From positions 1 through 41,326 of the forward strand of contig JAHCHD010000028.1 of NCBI GenBank assembly GCA_026129915.1: DNA of 41,326 nt, given 5' to 3'. Shown one piece after another: positions 1 through 9,471 of the stretch. Source of the stretch: Bryobacterales bacterium (lineage in GTDB: Bacteria; Acidobacteriota; Terriglobia; Bryobacterales; Bryobacteraceae). Each line of letters begins with the position of its first letter. Positions within the stretch are counted from its first letter, which is position 1. The notes under the pieces are model-generated. The model was not told where the DNA came from and did not search any database. It worked only from the letters and a program-made list of their open reading frames with translations. The position numbers and the translations under genes are program-made.

Positions 1-200
1 TCATTCCAATCCATCGCGGGCTGGCGGTACCAGAGGCGGAGGGGCATTGCGCCATCTGCGTCGGTCACTTGAGCTTCTACAGCTCCATGGGCAAGCGCCA
101 TCGCGCCGGCGCCTGCCTTCAGCAGCCCGCGACGGGAAATGGGAGCAGTTGCTTTGGCCAGCGAAAGTTGATCCTGTGGGTTCTGCATTTGAGCCTTCAT
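1..200 (-). CDS. Glycoside hydrolase family 95-type (alpha-L-fucosidase-like), N-terminal fragment, Tat signal
   Basis: The gene starts at 200 and runs off the left edge, so only 66 residues are visible. The N-terminus carries a twin-arginine signal (SRRGLLKAGAGAMALAHG), so export by Tat is predicted. The mature part begins with PLRLWYRQPAMDWNE, which matches the usual opening of GH95 enzymes (LWY..PA..W.EALPVGNG). GH95 members release alpha-L-fucose or L-galactose from glycans. The start overlaps the stop of the preceding glycosyltransferase gene as ATGA (197-200), which suggests translational coupling. The catalytic part lies outside the window, so the family call rests on the N-terminal motif alone. 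Confidence 0.72.
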   Translation of the reverse strand, partial: MKAQMQNPQDQLSLAKATAPISRRGLLKAGAGAMALAHGAVEAQVTDADGAMPLRLWYRQPAMDWN

Positions 201-1579
201 TGTTTCCCGGAGGGCCGCATACTGCAACTGCCCTTTGCACGCCGAACCCACGCCATAAATGTGTACCCGGCCATCACGGCAAATACCGGCCCATAGACCA
301 ACCAGCGCCCTGGGCGGCTGCCGTCCCAGACTCCCAGCAAATGGTAGTCGATCAACACCTCGTAGAACAGTGGCGATAGTCCCACCCACAGCAAGAGGGG
401 TGGCCATGGCGAAAACACCAGGAAGGGCAACAGCCACGTGAGATACCAAGGGTGGCAGTTCGCCGAAAGCAGCAGGGTGCCGGCGATAACCGCCAGCGCT
501 GCATCAATACGGTCACGGAAGATCAGCGGCACGGCGACGCACCAGATGGCGATCAAAGCTAGAGTCCACTGTTTGGCGGTTTCGAAGTCCCCGCTCGCCA
601 GCCAATGGGTAATGCCGAAGAGACTATCATTGTTGCGCCAGCCGCCCGCAAAGCCGCCCATGAACCTCAGATTCAGCGAAATGTCGGTCCAGTACGGCAG
701 CATGGCTGCGGGAACAACCAGTAGGCCAAGCGCCGCCAACAGGGCGCGACGGGGTGTCTCGCGGCCGAATCCTACGGCGGTGGGGAACAGAAGGGCGGGC
801 CACCATTTCACCGCTACCGCGCAGCCAAGCAACAGGAAACCGGCTGCGTCTCTCCGTGTGTCAAGGGCAAAGAATGCAGCCACGAGAAAGGCCAGCGCCA
901 GGGCGTCGTTATGGCCCATCCCCCAAAACTCGATAACTGGCAGCGGGCACAGTGCGTACACGCTCAGCCATGCCAACGGGCGTCCTCGCGTACGCAGCCA
1001 GCCCAGCAGCAGCCCCATCACTGCCAGGTCTCCCAGCATGGCGGGCAGTTTCATTACAAGAGCCTGACGCTCTGAATTCGGCGAAACGGCGCGCGCCAGC
1101 CAGAACGCGGCCCGCTCCGCCATCATCACGATGGGACCGTAGCCGCCAGGATAATCCCTGATGGGGATTCGTGCAAAGGTGCTGTCGCGGACGTGGGTCC
1201 ATGCGGGGTCGTCCGGTGCGATGGCGTAGGGGTTGCCGCCCGCTGCCTGCAGCTTGCCTTCCCAACGGTAACGAAAGACGTCGTCAGAAAGTGCAGGGGA
1301 CATCAGCACCGCCGACGCGCGGAAAAGCAGCGCAATTGCCAGAATCGCCGCTATCCCCCATCGTCTTCGATCGGGAGTATATACAGAATTCGTTAGCAGA
1401 AAGACCAGGAACAGGTAAAATACAAAGAGCAGGAGGCTGGAGCCAACCCATTCATCTAGCAACAAGATACGACCGGGCAGTTCGGCGTCGGTTTCCCTTG
1501 AAGCCGTGCGCGCAACTTCGACTAGTGTCCGGTAGGAGACGAGCGAACATCCTGTCAATGCTCCCAGCCACACCCGCAT
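197..1579 (-). CDS. GT-C type integral membrane glycosyltransferase (GT87/DUF2029-like mannosyltransferase)
   Basis: This is a polytopic membrane protein of about 460 residues with roughly ten hydrophobic segments. The early loop SDDVFRYRWEGKL, followed by GGNPY, is the acidic DD..R loop typical of GT-C enzymes that use polyprenol-phosphate sugars (GT87/DUF2029 and MptA/B-like). A second conserved stretch is GMGHNDALALAF. Family knowledge suggests transfer of mannose or another hexose on the outer face of the membrane; the acceptor is unknown. I chose the start at 1579 because AGGAAG lies about 7 nt upstream. An ATG at 1609 would overlap the possible start of the divergent GT2 gene. The stop overlaps the GH95 start, so both are probably one operon. 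Confidence 0.75.
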   Translation of the reverse strand: MRVWLGALTGCSLVSYRTLVEVARTASRETDAELPGRILLLDEWVGSSLLLFVFYLFLVFLLTNSVYTPDRRRWGIAAILAIALLFRASAVLMSPALSDDVFRYRWEGKLQAAGGNPYAIAPDDPAWTHVRDSTFARIPIRDYPGGYGPIVMMAERAAFWLARAVSPNSERQALVMKLPAMLGDLAVMGLLLGWLRTRGRPLAWLSVYALCPLPVIEFWGMGHNDALALAFLVAAFFALDTRRDAAGFLLLGCAVAVKWWPALLFPTAVGFGRETPRRALLAALGLLVVPAAMLPYWTDISLNLRFMGGFAGGWRNNDSLFGITHWLASGDFETAKQWTLALIAIWCVAVPLIFRDRIDAALAVIAGTLLLSANCHPWYLTWLLPFLVFSPWPPLLLWVGLSPLFYEVLIDYHLLGVWDGSRPGRWLVYGPVFAVMAGYTFMAWVRRAKGSCSMRPSGKQ

Positions 1580-1607
1580 TTTCCAGCTTCCTGATCCTGC
1601 TTGCGCC

Positions 1608-3230
1608 ATGACAATCTTCAACGTACCGCTGCTGCTCTTCGCCACCAAACAGTCCTTGATGGACCAGGTGATGACTCAGCTGTTTGATGATACCTTCGCG
1701 GGCATTCATCAGCCGGCGCTTTTTGACTATGCCCTGATGGTCCCCTATTTTGTGCTGCTGGCAATTCTTTCCGTATTTGGCCTTCACCGGTTCGAGATCC
1801 TCTGGCGCTACCACCGCAATAAGCACAAGCTGGGCTATCCGCCAGCCGCGGAGTTTGCCCGGTTGCCGCACGTTACCATCCAACTTCCCATCTACAACGA
1901 GCAGTATGTGATTGAGCAGCTCGTCGAAGCCGTCAGCAAGATGGACTACCCGCGAGAGTTGCTGCAAATCCAGGTGCTCGACGATTCCACCGATGAAACC
2001 ACCGTCGTCTGCGCCCGTGTGGTGGCTCGCTACCGCGCTCTGGGGCTGCCCATTGAATTGCTTCACCGCACGAATCGCCATGGTTACAAGGCGGGCGCGC
2101 TCGAAGAGGGGCTGAAGACCGCGACAGGCGAGTTTGTGGCCATCTTTGACGCGGACTTCCTGCCTCCTTCCGACTTCCTCATGCGCACCGTCCACCATTT
2201 CACCGACGACAAGGTGGGCGTTGTCCAGACTCGCTGGGGCTACACAAACCGCGATTTCAACCTGCTCACCGAAGTGCAGGCGCTGCTTCTTGACGGGCAT
2301 TTTGTGCTTGAGCACGGCTCGCGTTATGCCCGGGGCGACTTCTTCAATTTCAACGGCACCGCGGGCATTTTGCGGGTTTCCATGATCCGTGATGCCGGTG
2401 GCTGGCAGCACGACACCCTCACCGAGGATTCCGACCTCAGCTACCGCGCCCAAATGAAGGGCTGGCGCTTTGTATACCTGCCAGACGTGGTCTGCCCTTC
2501 GGAACTGCCGGTGGAAATGTACGGTTTCCAGACCCAGCAATTTCGCTGGGCCAAGGGTCTTACGCAGGTGGCGAAGAAACTGTTGCCTCAGTTGCTGCGG
2601 TCCGACGTGCCGCGCCATGCCAAGATCCAAACCGTACTCCACCTCGTTCCGAATGTTTCCTACCCGATGATGATTGGTGTTTCCGCGCTGATGTTGCCGG
2701 TGATGATCGTCCGCTTTTATATGGGATGGTTCGAGTTCCTGATGCTCGACGTACCCATCATCACAGCCTGTTTCATCTCGCTGATTGCGTTTTATTGTGG
2801 CGCCCAGCGGGAGTTGCATCCGAAGACATGGAAGCGCTCCATCCTGTTCATTCCCGCCCTGATGGCGATGGGTGTGGCGCTCACCTTTATTAACACCAAA
2901 GCTTTTTTTGAGGCGATCTTCGGCGTGCAGTCTGGCTTTGTGCGCACCGCAAAGTACGCCATCCAAGGTAAGACGAAGGTGGTAGAGAAGTCCCGCAAAT
3001 ATAAGCGGCCCAGCGGCATTCTGCCATGGCTGGAAATCGCCGCTGGCTGCTACTTTGTTTTTGCCGTCTTGTGGGCCGTCGATTCCTACCAGTTTCTGTG
3101 CATCCCTTTTCTGATGATCTTTGTGTGTGGGTACTTCTGGGCAGGCTTCACCACCCTGTTTGAGGAGTATCGCGGCCAGTGGAAAGCCGCGGCGAAGGCG
3201 GTTCCCATGGAAACCGTCAAGGCCGATTAG
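1608..3230 (+). CDS. Processive family 2 glycosyltransferase, cellulose/mannan synthase-like
   Basis: This membrane GT2 of up to 540 residues has the full processive set: LPIYNEQ at the nucleotide site, DDSTDET, FDADFLP (the DxD metal site), TEDSDLSYRAQMKGW (catalytic TED) and QQFRWAKG (QxxRW). One membrane segment precedes the catalytic domain and about five follow it, as in BcsA-like and glucomannan synthase-like enzymes. It probably polymerises a beta-linked polysaccharide from a nucleotide sugar and moves it across the inner membrane. No c-di-GMP-binding PilZ domain is visible. The start is uncertain: ATG 1608 overlaps a possible divergent ATG, and ATG 1659 would leave about 80 bp for two promoters. 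Neither has a clear ribosome-binding site. Confidence 0.82.
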   Translation: MTIFNVPLLLFATKQSLMDQVMTQLFDDTFAGIHQPALFDYALMVPYFVLLAILSVFGLHRFEILWRYHRNKHKLGYPPAAEFARLPHVTIQLPIYNEQYVIEQLVEAVSKMDYPRELLQIQVLDDSTDETTVVCARVVARYRALGLPIELLHRTNRHGYKAGALEEGLKTATGEFVAIFDADFLPPSDFLMRTVHHFTDDKVGVVQTRWGYTNRDFNLLTEVQALLLDGHFVLEHGSRYARGDFFNFNGTAGILRVSMIRDAGGWQHDTLTEDSDLSYRAQMKGWRFVYLPDVVCPSELPVEMYGFQTQQFRWAKGLTQVAKKLLPQLLRSDVPRHAKIQTVLHLVPNVSYPMMIGVSALMLPVMIVRFYMGWFEFLMLDVPIITACFISLIAFYCGAQRELHPKTWKRSILFIPALMAMGVALTFINTKAFFEAIFGVQSGFVRTAKYAIQGKTKVVEKSRKYKRPSGILPWLEIAAGCYFVFAVLWAVDSYQFLCIPFLMIFVCGYFWAGFTTLFEEYRGQWKAAAKAVPMETVKAD

Positions 3231-3415
3231 GAGACGCGAGGGATTGCCAGCGCTCCGATTTCGATCCCTTGCCGGCCGTATCATCCCGCTGATTTCCGAG
3301 CCAACGCACACCCCACCAATTCCTCTCGCAGGCCGGGCGCGATATGATTAGGCTATCCTTCCAGCCCTGTGGCCTGATAGCCCTGTGAGCCTGGACCCCC
3401 GGAGGAGTTTTTTTC

Positions 3416-4321
3416 ATGGAACGACGAACGTTTCTCTCTGCTGCCGCCGCCGCGGCCACTGCTGCAGGAACCGCGATGTCCGCGTCTGCCCAGACCACGG
3501 GGCGGCTACCTGTAGAAAAGGGCCTGGTGATTGGTATGATGGGCCGCCAGGGAAGTTACCACTATCGCTTCCAGATGGCCCGTGATGCGGGCTTTGAATG
3601 CGTGGAACCGAACACTGTTTCTGACCCTAAAGAAGCTGAGGCCATCGCCAAGGCGGCGCAGGTAACCGGGTTGCGTATCCATGGCGTGATGAACTCGGCG
3701 CACTGGCGCTACCCGCTTTCGAGCGCCGATCCGGAAGAGGTGAAGCTCTCCATGGAAGGCATGCGCACCAGTATGCGCAATGCCAAGGAATGGGGCGCCG
3801 ATTCGGTGCTACTGGTTCCGGCTGTGGTGAATCCCGGCGTGACGTATGAGCAGGCGATGGAACGTTCCAAGCGGCAGGTGAGCGAACTGCTGAATACCGC
3901 CGCCCAGATGAAGCTGACCATTGCCGTTGAGAACGTCTGGAACAAGTTCCTGCTAAGCCCCATCGAGTTCTGCCAGTACGTCGATAGTTTCAAGTCGCCC
4001 AATTTGAAGGCCTATTTTGACGTGGGCAACGTGCATATGTACGGGTACCCTGAGCAGTGGCTGCGAAGCCTCGACAAGCGCGTCGCAAAGATCCACTTCA
4101 AGGACTTCCGCTTCCGAAACCGTGAGGCGACTTTTGTGAATCTGTTGGATGGAGATCTGAATTGGCCGGCTATCTACGATTCCATAGCGGCCATTGGGTA
4201 CAAAGGCCCAGTGACGCTCGAGATAGCCGGTGGCGATCTGCGCTACCTCGCCGACGTAAACAATCGATTCGAAGCCATTATCAAGGGCGCCACTTCGATC
4301 CGGGGCGCAAAGAGAACGTAG
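3416..4321 (+). CDS. Sugar phosphate isomerase/epimerase family TIM-barrel protein, Tat signal
   Basis: The 301-residue product begins MERRTFLSAAAAAATA, a Tat-like leader of the kind common on periplasmic AP-endonuclease-2/xylose-isomerase-like proteins. The barrel shows the expected metal and substrate positions: a conserved Glu in AVENVWNKF, FDVGNVHMYGYPEQW, KIHFKDF and the terminal TLEIAGG. The family isomerises or epimerises sugars and polyols such as hexuloses and inosose; the substrate cannot be read from sequence. A strong GGAGGAG lies at 3401-3407, 8 nt before the ATG, and fixes the start. The 185 bp before it hold no gene that I can support. sppA follows after 31 bp, perhaps on the same transcript. 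Confidence 0.8.
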   Translation: MERRTFLSAAAAAATAAGTAMSASAQTTGRLPVEKGLVIGMMGRQGSYHYRFQMARDAGFECVEPNTVSDPKEAEAIAKAAQVTGLRIHGVMNSAHWRYPLSSADPEEVKLSMEGMRTSMRNAKEWGADSVLLVPAVVNPGVTYEQAMERSKRQVSELLNTAAQMKLTIAVENVWNKFLLSPIEFCQYVDSFKSPNLKAYFDVGNVHMYGYPEQWLRSLDKRVAKIHFKDFRFRNREATFVNLLDGDLNWPAIYDSIAAIGYKGPVTLEIAGGDLRYLADVNNRFEAIIKGATSIRGAKRT

Positions 4322-4352
4322 GCATCTGCGTAAGGGATTACGGGGACGGTTT

Positions 4353-6101
4353 ATGAAGAAATTTCTGGTAGGTCTGATTCTGGGGATTGTGATCTCGGTA
4401 TTTGCCGGGATCGTGATAGTGCTGGCCATGGCGCGGTTGGGAGACCGCGAACCCACTGTGCCTGACAACACCGTTCTGCGGCTTACGCTCAGCGGACCCA
4501 TCAATGAAATGTCGGCGCCGTCCCTCCCCTTTCCGGGTCAACCTGCCTCCGGGTTGACCACCATCGAAGTCTGGAGTGCGCTCCGTAAGGCGGCGGTGGA
4601 CGACCGCATCAAGGCAGTAGTACTGGAAACCCGGATGCCTTCGCTGGGCTGGGCCACAGCCCAGGAGATTCGCGGATCGATCGAGAAGTTCAAGGCGGAA
4701 TCCGGCAAGCCTGTGTATGCATACCTGGTGATGCCGCGAATGGTGGACTACTACATGGCTTCGGCGGCAGACAAGATTTACGCCAGCCCGGAGGACCTGA
4801 TTCTGCTGCAGGGGATGCGGCTGGAAATCATGTACCTGAAGAACACTCTCGACAAAGTGGGTGTGACCATGGAGGTGGAGCACGCCGGCAAGTACAAGGA
4901 CGCTGGCGACCAGTACACAGAGACGAAAATGACTCCGGAAACCCGGGAAGTACTTACCTCGGTGCTTGATGGTCTCTACAGTGAATTCCTTGCCCGCGCC
5001 AGCGACGCGCGGAAGAAGTCGCCTGAGGAGATTGCGGCCATTATTGATCGCGGTCCCTTTACAGCCGGCAATGCGGTGCAGGAAGGCCTGCTTGACGGTG
5101 TGCGACACCAGCAGCAATTGAAGGACGAAATCAAGGAAGCGCTGAAGCTGGAAGAGTATAAGGAGACGGACGCCAAGAAGTATCGCGCCATCAGCCCGGC
5201 GTCCCTAGGGCTGGCCGGCAAGTCGAGCATCGCCGTCGTGGTTGCGCAGGGCGACATCATGCGCGGGAAGACCGATAGCTTCACCGAGTCGTCGATGATT
5301 GCTTCCGAAAGCATCGCGGCCACTCTGCGCAGCGTGGCCAAGAATAATGACATCAAGGGCGTACTGTTGCGCATAGACTCGCCTGGCGGCGATGCAGTGG
5401 CCTCGGATGAAATTCTCGAAGTGGTGCGCGAAGTAAGCGCCAAGAAGCCACTAGTGATCTCCATGAGCGATCTGGCGGCTTCGGGTGGCTACTATATGGC
5501 GATGACGGGCGACCCGATTGTAGCCTATCCCTCCACAATTACCGGGTCCATCGGCGTTGTGTTCGCCAAGCCCGTACTAAAGGGCCTCTACAACAATCTG
5601 GGCATCACAAAGGATTCGCTCAGCCGCGGCAAGAATGCAGCGTTCCTGTCCGATTACGACGGTTTGGATGCGGCCGGGCGCGCCAATCTGAAGGCGCTCA
5701 TCCAGAGCATGTACGTGGCATTCCTGGACGAAGTGGCCACCGGCCGGAAACGCCCTGTGGAGGAGATTGCTCCGCTTGCCGAAGGCCGGGTGTGGCTGGG
5801 AGGCCAGGCGCTGGAGCGTGGACTTGTGGATGAACTGGGTGGCATTGATGTGGCGTTGGCGACCCTCAAGAAGAAGGCCGGGATTCCCGACGACGACAAG
5901 ATGAAAGTGATGGTTTATCCCGGCAAGAAGAGCTTCTTTGAAATGCTGGCAAGCCTGGAAAGCGGATCCATCCATAGTTTCGGCGCGGCGTACCTGCTGA
6001 AGGATACACCTTTCGCCGCTCTGGCTGCGAGCCCGCATTACCGGTCGATGCAGCAACCAGGTGTGAAGGCCATCATGCCATTTTCAGTCACCGTGCAGTA
6101 G
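4353..6101 (+). CDS. sppA: Signal peptide peptidase SppA, 67K type
   Basis: The 582-residue protein has one N-terminal membrane anchor (residues about 4-26) and two tandem ClpP-like domains, as in the long form of SppA. The catalytic Ser is in SDLAASGGYY (about S377). The general-base Lys is in the first domain in HAGKYKDAGD (about K182), so the dyad is split across the two domains as in E. coli SppA. It cleaves remnant signal peptides in the cytoplasmic membrane. Length and motif spacing fit the family. The preceding gene ends 31 bp upstream. It is convergent with the methyltransferase gene, with 23 bp between the stops and no obvious terminator. Confidence 0.92.
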   Translation: MKKFLVGLILGIVISVFAGIVIVLAMARLGDREPTVPDNTVLRLTLSGPINEMSAPSLPFPGQPASGLTTIEVWSALRKAAVDDRIKAVVLETRMPSLGWATAQEIRGSIEKFKAESGKPVYAYLVMPRMVDYYMASAADKIYASPEDLILLQGMRLEIMYLKNTLDKVGVTMEVEHAGKYKDAGDQYTETKMTPETREVLTSVLDGLYSEFLARASDARKKSPEEIAAIIDRGPFTAGNAVQEGLLDGVRHQQQLKDEIKEALKLEEYKETDAKKYRAISPASLGLAGKSSIAVVVAQGDIMRGKTDSFTESSMIASESIAATLRSVAKNNDIKGVLLRIDSPGGDAVASDEILEVVREVSAKKPLVISMSDLAASGGYYMAMTGDPIVAYPSTITGSIGVVFAKPVLKGLYNNLGITKDSLSRGKNAAFLSDYDGLDAAGRANLKALIQSMYVAFLDEVATGRKRPVEEIAPLAEGRVWLGGQALERGLVDELGGIDVALATLKKKAGIPDDDKMKVMVYPGKKSFFEMLASLESGSIHSFGAAYLLKDTPFAALAASPHYRSMQQPGVKAIMPFSVTVQ

Positions 6102-6124
6102 TCCAATTTTCCCGGAACTGGAGG

Positions 6125-6958
6125 TCAGGCGGTCGTCCCGGCGGGTGCAATCCCGCTGCGCGCCGCCGTCTTGACGCCCTTCACAAATCCCCGGCACTCC
6201 GCCAGCGAGGTGGGCTGGCCGCGGAGTTTCCATCCGTTCACCTCGTCAAATCCAGCGGAGCGCACCATGTGCGCCAGGCAATGCAGCGAAGGCACCCACC
6301 AATTGGTGTGGTTCTGCCCATACTGGTTGTCGGGATAGAACTCCATCACCATTTGCCCACCCGCGTAGCCGTGGTTCATGCCCCCACGATAGGGACTAAA
6401 GTCGTCAAGGATTGCGGATTCCACGTACAGTGCGCCCGTGCATACTTTGCTGATCAGGTCGAGCGCCAGCAGCGGGTATCGCAAGTGGTAGAGCAGCCCA
6501 AAGGCAAAAACGACATCGAATTCGCCCACCGCATCGCGAGATAGCTCGTAGATCGAAAGCTCGCGACGCTGGCATTGCGGCTCGCTATAGCCGAGAGCGT
6601 CGCGACAGAGGTCAAAGGTCTGCCAGGCTTTGCGGTCGTCCTGCTGCAATGATCCCAAGTAGTCAGAGAAATCATCGATGGCCACCACTTCGCGCGCTCC
6701 GCGGCGTAGCGCTTCAAAAGCCCAGTATCCATCCCAAGCTCCAATGTCGAGCACGCGCAGGCCATCCAGCCGGTCAGGTATCTGATAGGCGGCCGGATCA
6801 AGGGGGGCCCATCCGGGGGTGACGATCCCGCCGGGCAAAGGGATGCGGTGGTACCAGAACGGGAACTTGATCACCTTGGCGGCAAGTGAATCTGGCTTAG
6901 GCTCGAGGGCGTCCGGGGGCACTTCGAGCGTCGTGGCGGAGGTGGGTTTCTCTTGCAT
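6125..6958 (-). CDS. SAM-dependent methyltransferase, CmoB/DUF1698-like
   Basis: About 278 residues. A Rossmann methyltransferase core is clear: LRVLDIGAWDGYWAFEALRR binds SAM, AIDDF ends strand 2, and FAFGLLYHLRYPLLALD resembles the FxxGVLYHxRxP motif of the CmoB/DUF1698 group. CmoB itself carboxymethylates tRNA U34, but this protein sits beside a TPR glycosyltransferase and more closely resembles the glycosyltransferase-linked branch of the family, so a glycan or small-molecule substrate is possible. I chose ATG 6958 for its AGGA 5 nt upstream; longer starts would run into the preceding gene. It probably shares a transcript with the OGT-like gene, 82 bp upstream. Confidence 0.75.
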   Translation of the reverse strand: MQEKPTSATTLEVPPDALEPKPDSLAAKVIKFPFWYHRIPLPGGIVTPGWAPLDPAAYQIPDRLDGLRVLDIGAWDGYWAFEALRRGAREVVAIDDFSDYLGSLQQDDRKAWQTFDLCRDALGYSEPQCQRRELSIYELSRDAVGEFDVVFAFGLLYHLRYPLLALDLISKVCTGALYVESAILDDFSPYRGGMNHGYAGGQMVMEFYPDNQYGQNHTNWWVPSLHCLAHMVRSAGFDEVNGWKLRGQPTSLAECRGFVKGVKTAARSGIAPAGTTA

Positions 6959-7040
6959 CACGTTCCTTTCTGTGGGAGGTTCCCCTTGAAGTGGCCTTTC
7001 CTGAAGAGACCTCTCCATAGAGTGGACTCTGTTCGAGGTT

Positions 7041-9362
7041 TTAGGCCGGCGGGGGCGGCAATGCGCCTTGCCCGTCGCACCACTTTTCCCAAAGTCCGCG
7101 ATAGTGGGCTTCCATGCGCGCGACAAACCCTGCGCGGTCCATCAGCGGACTGGTGCGTAGCATGTCGCGCAGCCCGGAGCGAAGGCGCTGCAGTTCGTCT
7201 GGGTCGGCCGCCAGGGCAGCGCCAATTCTGGAGAAGTCCTCAGCCGATTCTGTCGCCCATTGAGGACGTCCAAGGGCGTGGAGGATGCTGCGCCCCACCC
7301 GGCTCGCATGCGTTTGCCCGGAAAGAGTAACTACCGGCACGCCCATCCAAAGTGCCTCCAGGGTGGTAGTGGTGCCATTGTAGGGGAACGTGTCGAGCGC
7401 GATATCGAGGTGCGCATATTGCCGCAGGTGGTCTTCGTAGCTGGGGTCGCCGGGCAGGAAAACTACGCGTTCCGGGGACACGCCAGCTTGGCCAAGTAGC
7501 CCAAGGACGTACCGTCGGGCTTCCTCCGCGCCGTAAGAACGGCACTTCAGCAGCAGGCGCGATTGGGGAACCGCACCTAGCAGCGCACCCCAGGTGTTCA
7601 CGGCTTCGATGTCAATTTTCTTATTGTTGTTAAAGGTGCCGAAGGTCACCACGCCGGTCGTAAGACAGGGCGGTGCAGGCGCCACATCGACGGTGGCCTC
7701 CACCGGGTGGAAGCAGAGGAAGGTGGGCGCCATGCGCACCAGCGCTTCCGTATGACGGGCTGCACTCTCGCCGTCAACGGGGTCAGTGACGGGGTCCACA
7801 ATGCGGTAGTCAATGGTGGGCAATCCGCTCGTGTTTGGGTAGCCCAGATAGGAGCATTGGATGGGCGCGGGCTTTGCGGCGAAGATCGGCAGTCTTCCGC
7901 TTCCGGTGTGGCCGCCGAGGTCGATTAGAATGTCGATCTTATCCCGCGCGATAAGGGCGACCGCCTCTGGATGGCCGACGGCGGTGATATCCCGCCATAT
8001 TACGTCCATCTGCTTGATCTGTGCCGTAATGCCATCCTCGCGATCCACGCAGCTATAGCAGTAAACCTCAAACTGCTCCCGGTGATGACCTTCCAGCAAC
8101 GGTCGTAGGAAGTACATCACGGAATGGCGCCGGAAATCGCCCGAAACGTAGCCGATGCGAAGACGTTTGCCACGCGCTGCGGCTGTAACGGGCTGCACGC
8201 GCCATGCCTTCGCGTTTGCCTCGGCAATGCGCCCCCATGCCTGGTGGACTAGGAAGACCTTCTCAGGCTCAAAGGCCGTATGGAAGTTCAGATTGTAGAG
8301 CAGATTCGATTGGGCTGTAGGGTCGTTGGGGTCGATTTCCACAACGCGCTGATAGCAGGCTAGGGCCTCCCGCATGCGCCCCAGTTCACTAAGGGCAATC
8401 GCCTCCATGCTCAGCGCCTTCGTGTTGGACGGCTCAATTTGCAGGGCAAGGCGGGCCAGCGCCATTGACTGCGCAATGCCTCCGTTCAGCCGGAAGAGGT
8501 CCGCCGCGTTGATGATTGCCCCGGTATGATGCGGATTCCGTTCGATTGCCCGCCGATACCAAAGCATGGCTTCGTTGCCCTCGTGGCGGGCCATTGCCAG
8601 GTTACCCAGTTCCAGGCAGACATCGGCATCACCCTCGGATAGACCGTGGGCGGACTGGAAGCAGGCTTCGGCGTCGTCGTATCGCTTCTGACGAACCAGT
8701 GTCAGCCCGAGGCCAAGATGCGCCTGCCAGAAGCGAGGGTTTAGGTGAACCGCTTCGGCCGCGCAGGCCGTGGCCTCCGGCCAGCGCTGCTGCAGTGACC
8801 GAATGGATGCTAGGTTGTGCCAGATCTCGTAGCGCGAAGGGTCAATTCGCAACGAGGCCTGGTAGAGTTCCGCGGCCTCCTCCAGTTGGCCCAGCTTTCT
8901 CATCACGTTACCCATCAGGTTGATGGTGGGGGCGGATTGCGGTTGCCGCTCCAGAATGTACCCATACTCATGCAGTGCCTCGGCCTCCAGTCCCATTCCG
9001 GATAGTGCCTGCCCATACATCATGTGCAGAAGCAGGTCCTCCGGGGCTTGGCTAAGAGCACGGGAGAAGGCTTCGGCCGCTTCGGCAAAGCGCTGGCCCT
9101 GAAGCAGTTGCTTTGCGTAGTCTCCCCAGTACATGCCGGTTTGAGGCGAAAGGCTGCAGGCCTTGGCCAGGAAATCGAGACTGCGGTCGGAATCGCCCAA
9201 TTTGGCGCACGCGCTGCCAAGCCCGTGCCAGGATGCCGCCACCCTAGGCAGGCTTTCGGCGAGTTCAAGAAAGCGGTCCAATGCAAGCTGGGCGTCGCCG
9301 TGCTCCAGCAGGCGATACCCTTCCTCGATTCGTGCCACCGCTTCCAACTGGGCCACTGCCAT
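7041..9362 (-). CDS. TPR-repeat O-GlcNAc transferase/SPINDLY-like glycosyltransferase (GT41)
   Basis: About 773 residues. Roughly the first 360 form consecutive tetratricopeptide repeats (for example LRIDPSRYEIWHNLASI and VEIDPNDPTAQSNLLYNL). The rest is a GT41 catalytic domain: RLRIGYVSGDFRRHSVM, DILIDLGGHTG, QCSYLGYPNTSG, FGTFNNNKKI and LDTFPYNGTTTTLEALWMGV followed by SRVGRSIL. These match the conserved UDP-sugar and acceptor regions of O-GlcNAc transferase. It may glycosylate Ser/Thr of proteins, but bacterial members vary in donor sugar. The start at 9362 has a strong GGGAGG 7 nt upstream, so I preferred it to the ATG 42 nt earlier. It lies 109 bp downstream of hpnD on the same strand and could be a distal part of the hopanoid transcript. 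Confidence 0.85.
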   Translation of the reverse strand: MAVAQLEAVARIEEGYRLLEHGDAQLALDRFLELAESLPRVAASWHGLGSACAKLGDSDRSLDFLAKACSLSPQTGMYWGDYAKQLLQGQRFAEAAEAFSRALSQAPEDLLLHMMYGQALSGMGLEAEALHEYGYILERQPQSAPTINLMGNVMRKLGQLEEAAELYQASLRIDPSRYEIWHNLASIRSLQQRWPEATACAAEAVHLNPRFWQAHLGLGLTLVRQKRYDDAEACFQSAHGLSEGDADVCLELGNLAMARHEGNEAMLWYRRAIERNPHHTGAIINAADLFRLNGGIAQSMALARLALQIEPSNTKALSMEAIALSELGRMREALACYQRVVEIDPNDPTAQSNLLYNLNFHTAFEPEKVFLVHQAWGRIAEANAKAWRVQPVTAAARGKRLRIGYVSGDFRRHSVMYFLRPLLEGHHREQFEVYCYSCVDREDGITAQIKQMDVIWRDITAVGHPEAVALIARDKIDILIDLGGHTGSGRLPIFAAKPAPIQCSYLGYPNTSGLPTIDYRIVDPVTDPVDGESAARHTEALVRMAPTFLCFHPVEATVDVAPAPPCLTTGVVTFGTFNNNKKIDIEAVNTWGALLGAVPQSRLLLKCRSYGAEEARRYVLGLLGQAGVSPERVVFLPGDPSYEDHLRQYAHLDIALDTFPYNGTTTTLEALWMGVPVVTLSGQTHASRVGRSILHALGRPQWATESAEDFSRIGAALAADPDELQRLRSGLRDMLRTSPLMDRAGFVARMEAHYRGLWEKWCDGQGALPPPPA

Positions 9363-9471
9363 GAAATTGCCTCCCTCAGCAGCGGGGACGGTCCCCGACA
9401 GCAAGGAATTCGGCGGAATGGGGCGCTTGCTTTAGTGGACACGGCAAACTTGCGGAGATCCCCTGAGGGTC

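Noticed and set aside
1452..3311. 619-residue minus-strand frame opposite the GT2 gene.
   Set aside because: It lacks family motifs, is rich in His/Gln/Arg and is the shadow of a clear GT2.
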